A DNA stretch of 5,359 nucleotides from Pyrodictium sp. GTDB taxonomy: Archaea > Thermoproteota > Thermoprotei_A > Sulfolobales > Pyrodictiaceae. The notes beneath the pieces were generated by a model. That model searched no databases. It worked only from the letters and a program-made list of their open reading frames with translations, and had not been told where the DNA came from. The DNA is taken from NCBI GenBank assembly GCA_015662475.1, contig DQUB01000036.1, positions 1 through 5,359 on the forward strand, given 5' to 3'. Position 1 is the stretch's first letter. The number at the start of each line of letters is the position of its first letter. The translations under genes and the position numbers were made by a program. Shown here piece by piece: positions 5,221-5,359 of the stretch.

Positions 5221-5359
5221 ATGAACAAACTCACCGCAATCCTCACAATAGCAATCCTCCTAACCTCCATACTAGCACCAGCAACAACATTGGCACTAAC
5301 GGCACCCCAACCTCAAGTAATAGGAACACCTCAGCTAAGTAAAACAAAAATCTACATAG
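5221..5359 (+). CDS. Exported or membrane-anchored protein, N-terminal fragment (3' end outside window)
   Basis: Only the first 46 residues are visible. They form a textbook Sec signal peptide: MNK positively charged start, hydrophobic core from about residue 4 to 19 (LTAILTIAILLTSILA), then a small-residue region (PATTLALTAP) where cleavage could occur near residues 25-28, followed by a Pro/Gln/Thr-rich mature start (PQPQVIGTPQLSK). The protein is therefore probably secreted or tethered to the outside of the membrane. The visible part is too short and too generic to name a family; S-layer components, solute-binding proteins, secreted peptidases and Thermoproteota-specific surface proteins all begin this way. 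Codons end mostly in A or C. It has its own TATA box and ribosome site and is divergent from the IMPase gene. Confidence 0.75.
   Translation, partial: MNKLTAILTIAILLTSILAPATTLALTAPQPQVIGTPQLSKTKIYI

Overview
The window looks like ordinary chromosome from a hyperthermophilic member of the Thermoproteota (Crenarchaeota), possibly a Desulfurococcales-type organism. The evidence is a PhoU protein fused to an AbrB/SpoVT-type domain, an archaeal ThiL-like kinase, an MJ0936-type phosphoesterase, an archaeal inositol monophosphatase/fructose bisphosphatase, GGTG-type ribosome sites, GTG and TTG starts, and TATA-type promoter boxes. I see no tRNA, rRNA, CRISPR array, transposase or integrase. The assignment to a lineage is inference; no marker gene here fixes it.

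Layout. Bases 1-1390 (+) hold the end of an ABC-2 type permease followed after one base by its ATPase, an export-type ABC pair cut by the left edge. Convergent to it, and overlapping its last 30 bases, is a minus-strand pair: a thiamine-monophosphate-kinase-like gene (3341 to 2352) followed after 31 bases by the AbrB-PhoU regulator (2320 to 1361). A short GC-rich gap with an imperfect dyad separates thiL from a divergent plus-strand metallophosphoesterase gene (3407-3949). A 131-base convergent gap containing a long bulged hairpin separates that gene from a minus-strand inositol-monophosphatase-family gene (4956 to 4081). Bases 4957-5220 are a divergent promoter region of very skewed base composition. 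From 5221 (+) a secreted or membrane-anchored protein begins and runs off the right edge.

How the genes relate. Three of the genes concern phosphate or phosphorylated small molecules (PhoU regulator, phosphoesterase, IMPase/FBPase) and one is a PurM-superfamily kinase, but nothing shows that they form one pathway. Only permease-ATPase and thiL-phoU are arranged as likely operons.

What stands out. The ThiL-like protein lacks two family motifs while keeping the rest. Base and codon-ending preference switches strand inside that gene, independently of gene direction. Bases 4861-5040 are about 86% A+C on the plus strand by hand count, which creates a false N-terminal extension on the IMPase. There are structured elements in two intergenic gaps. 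I found no convincing undescribed multi-gene system.
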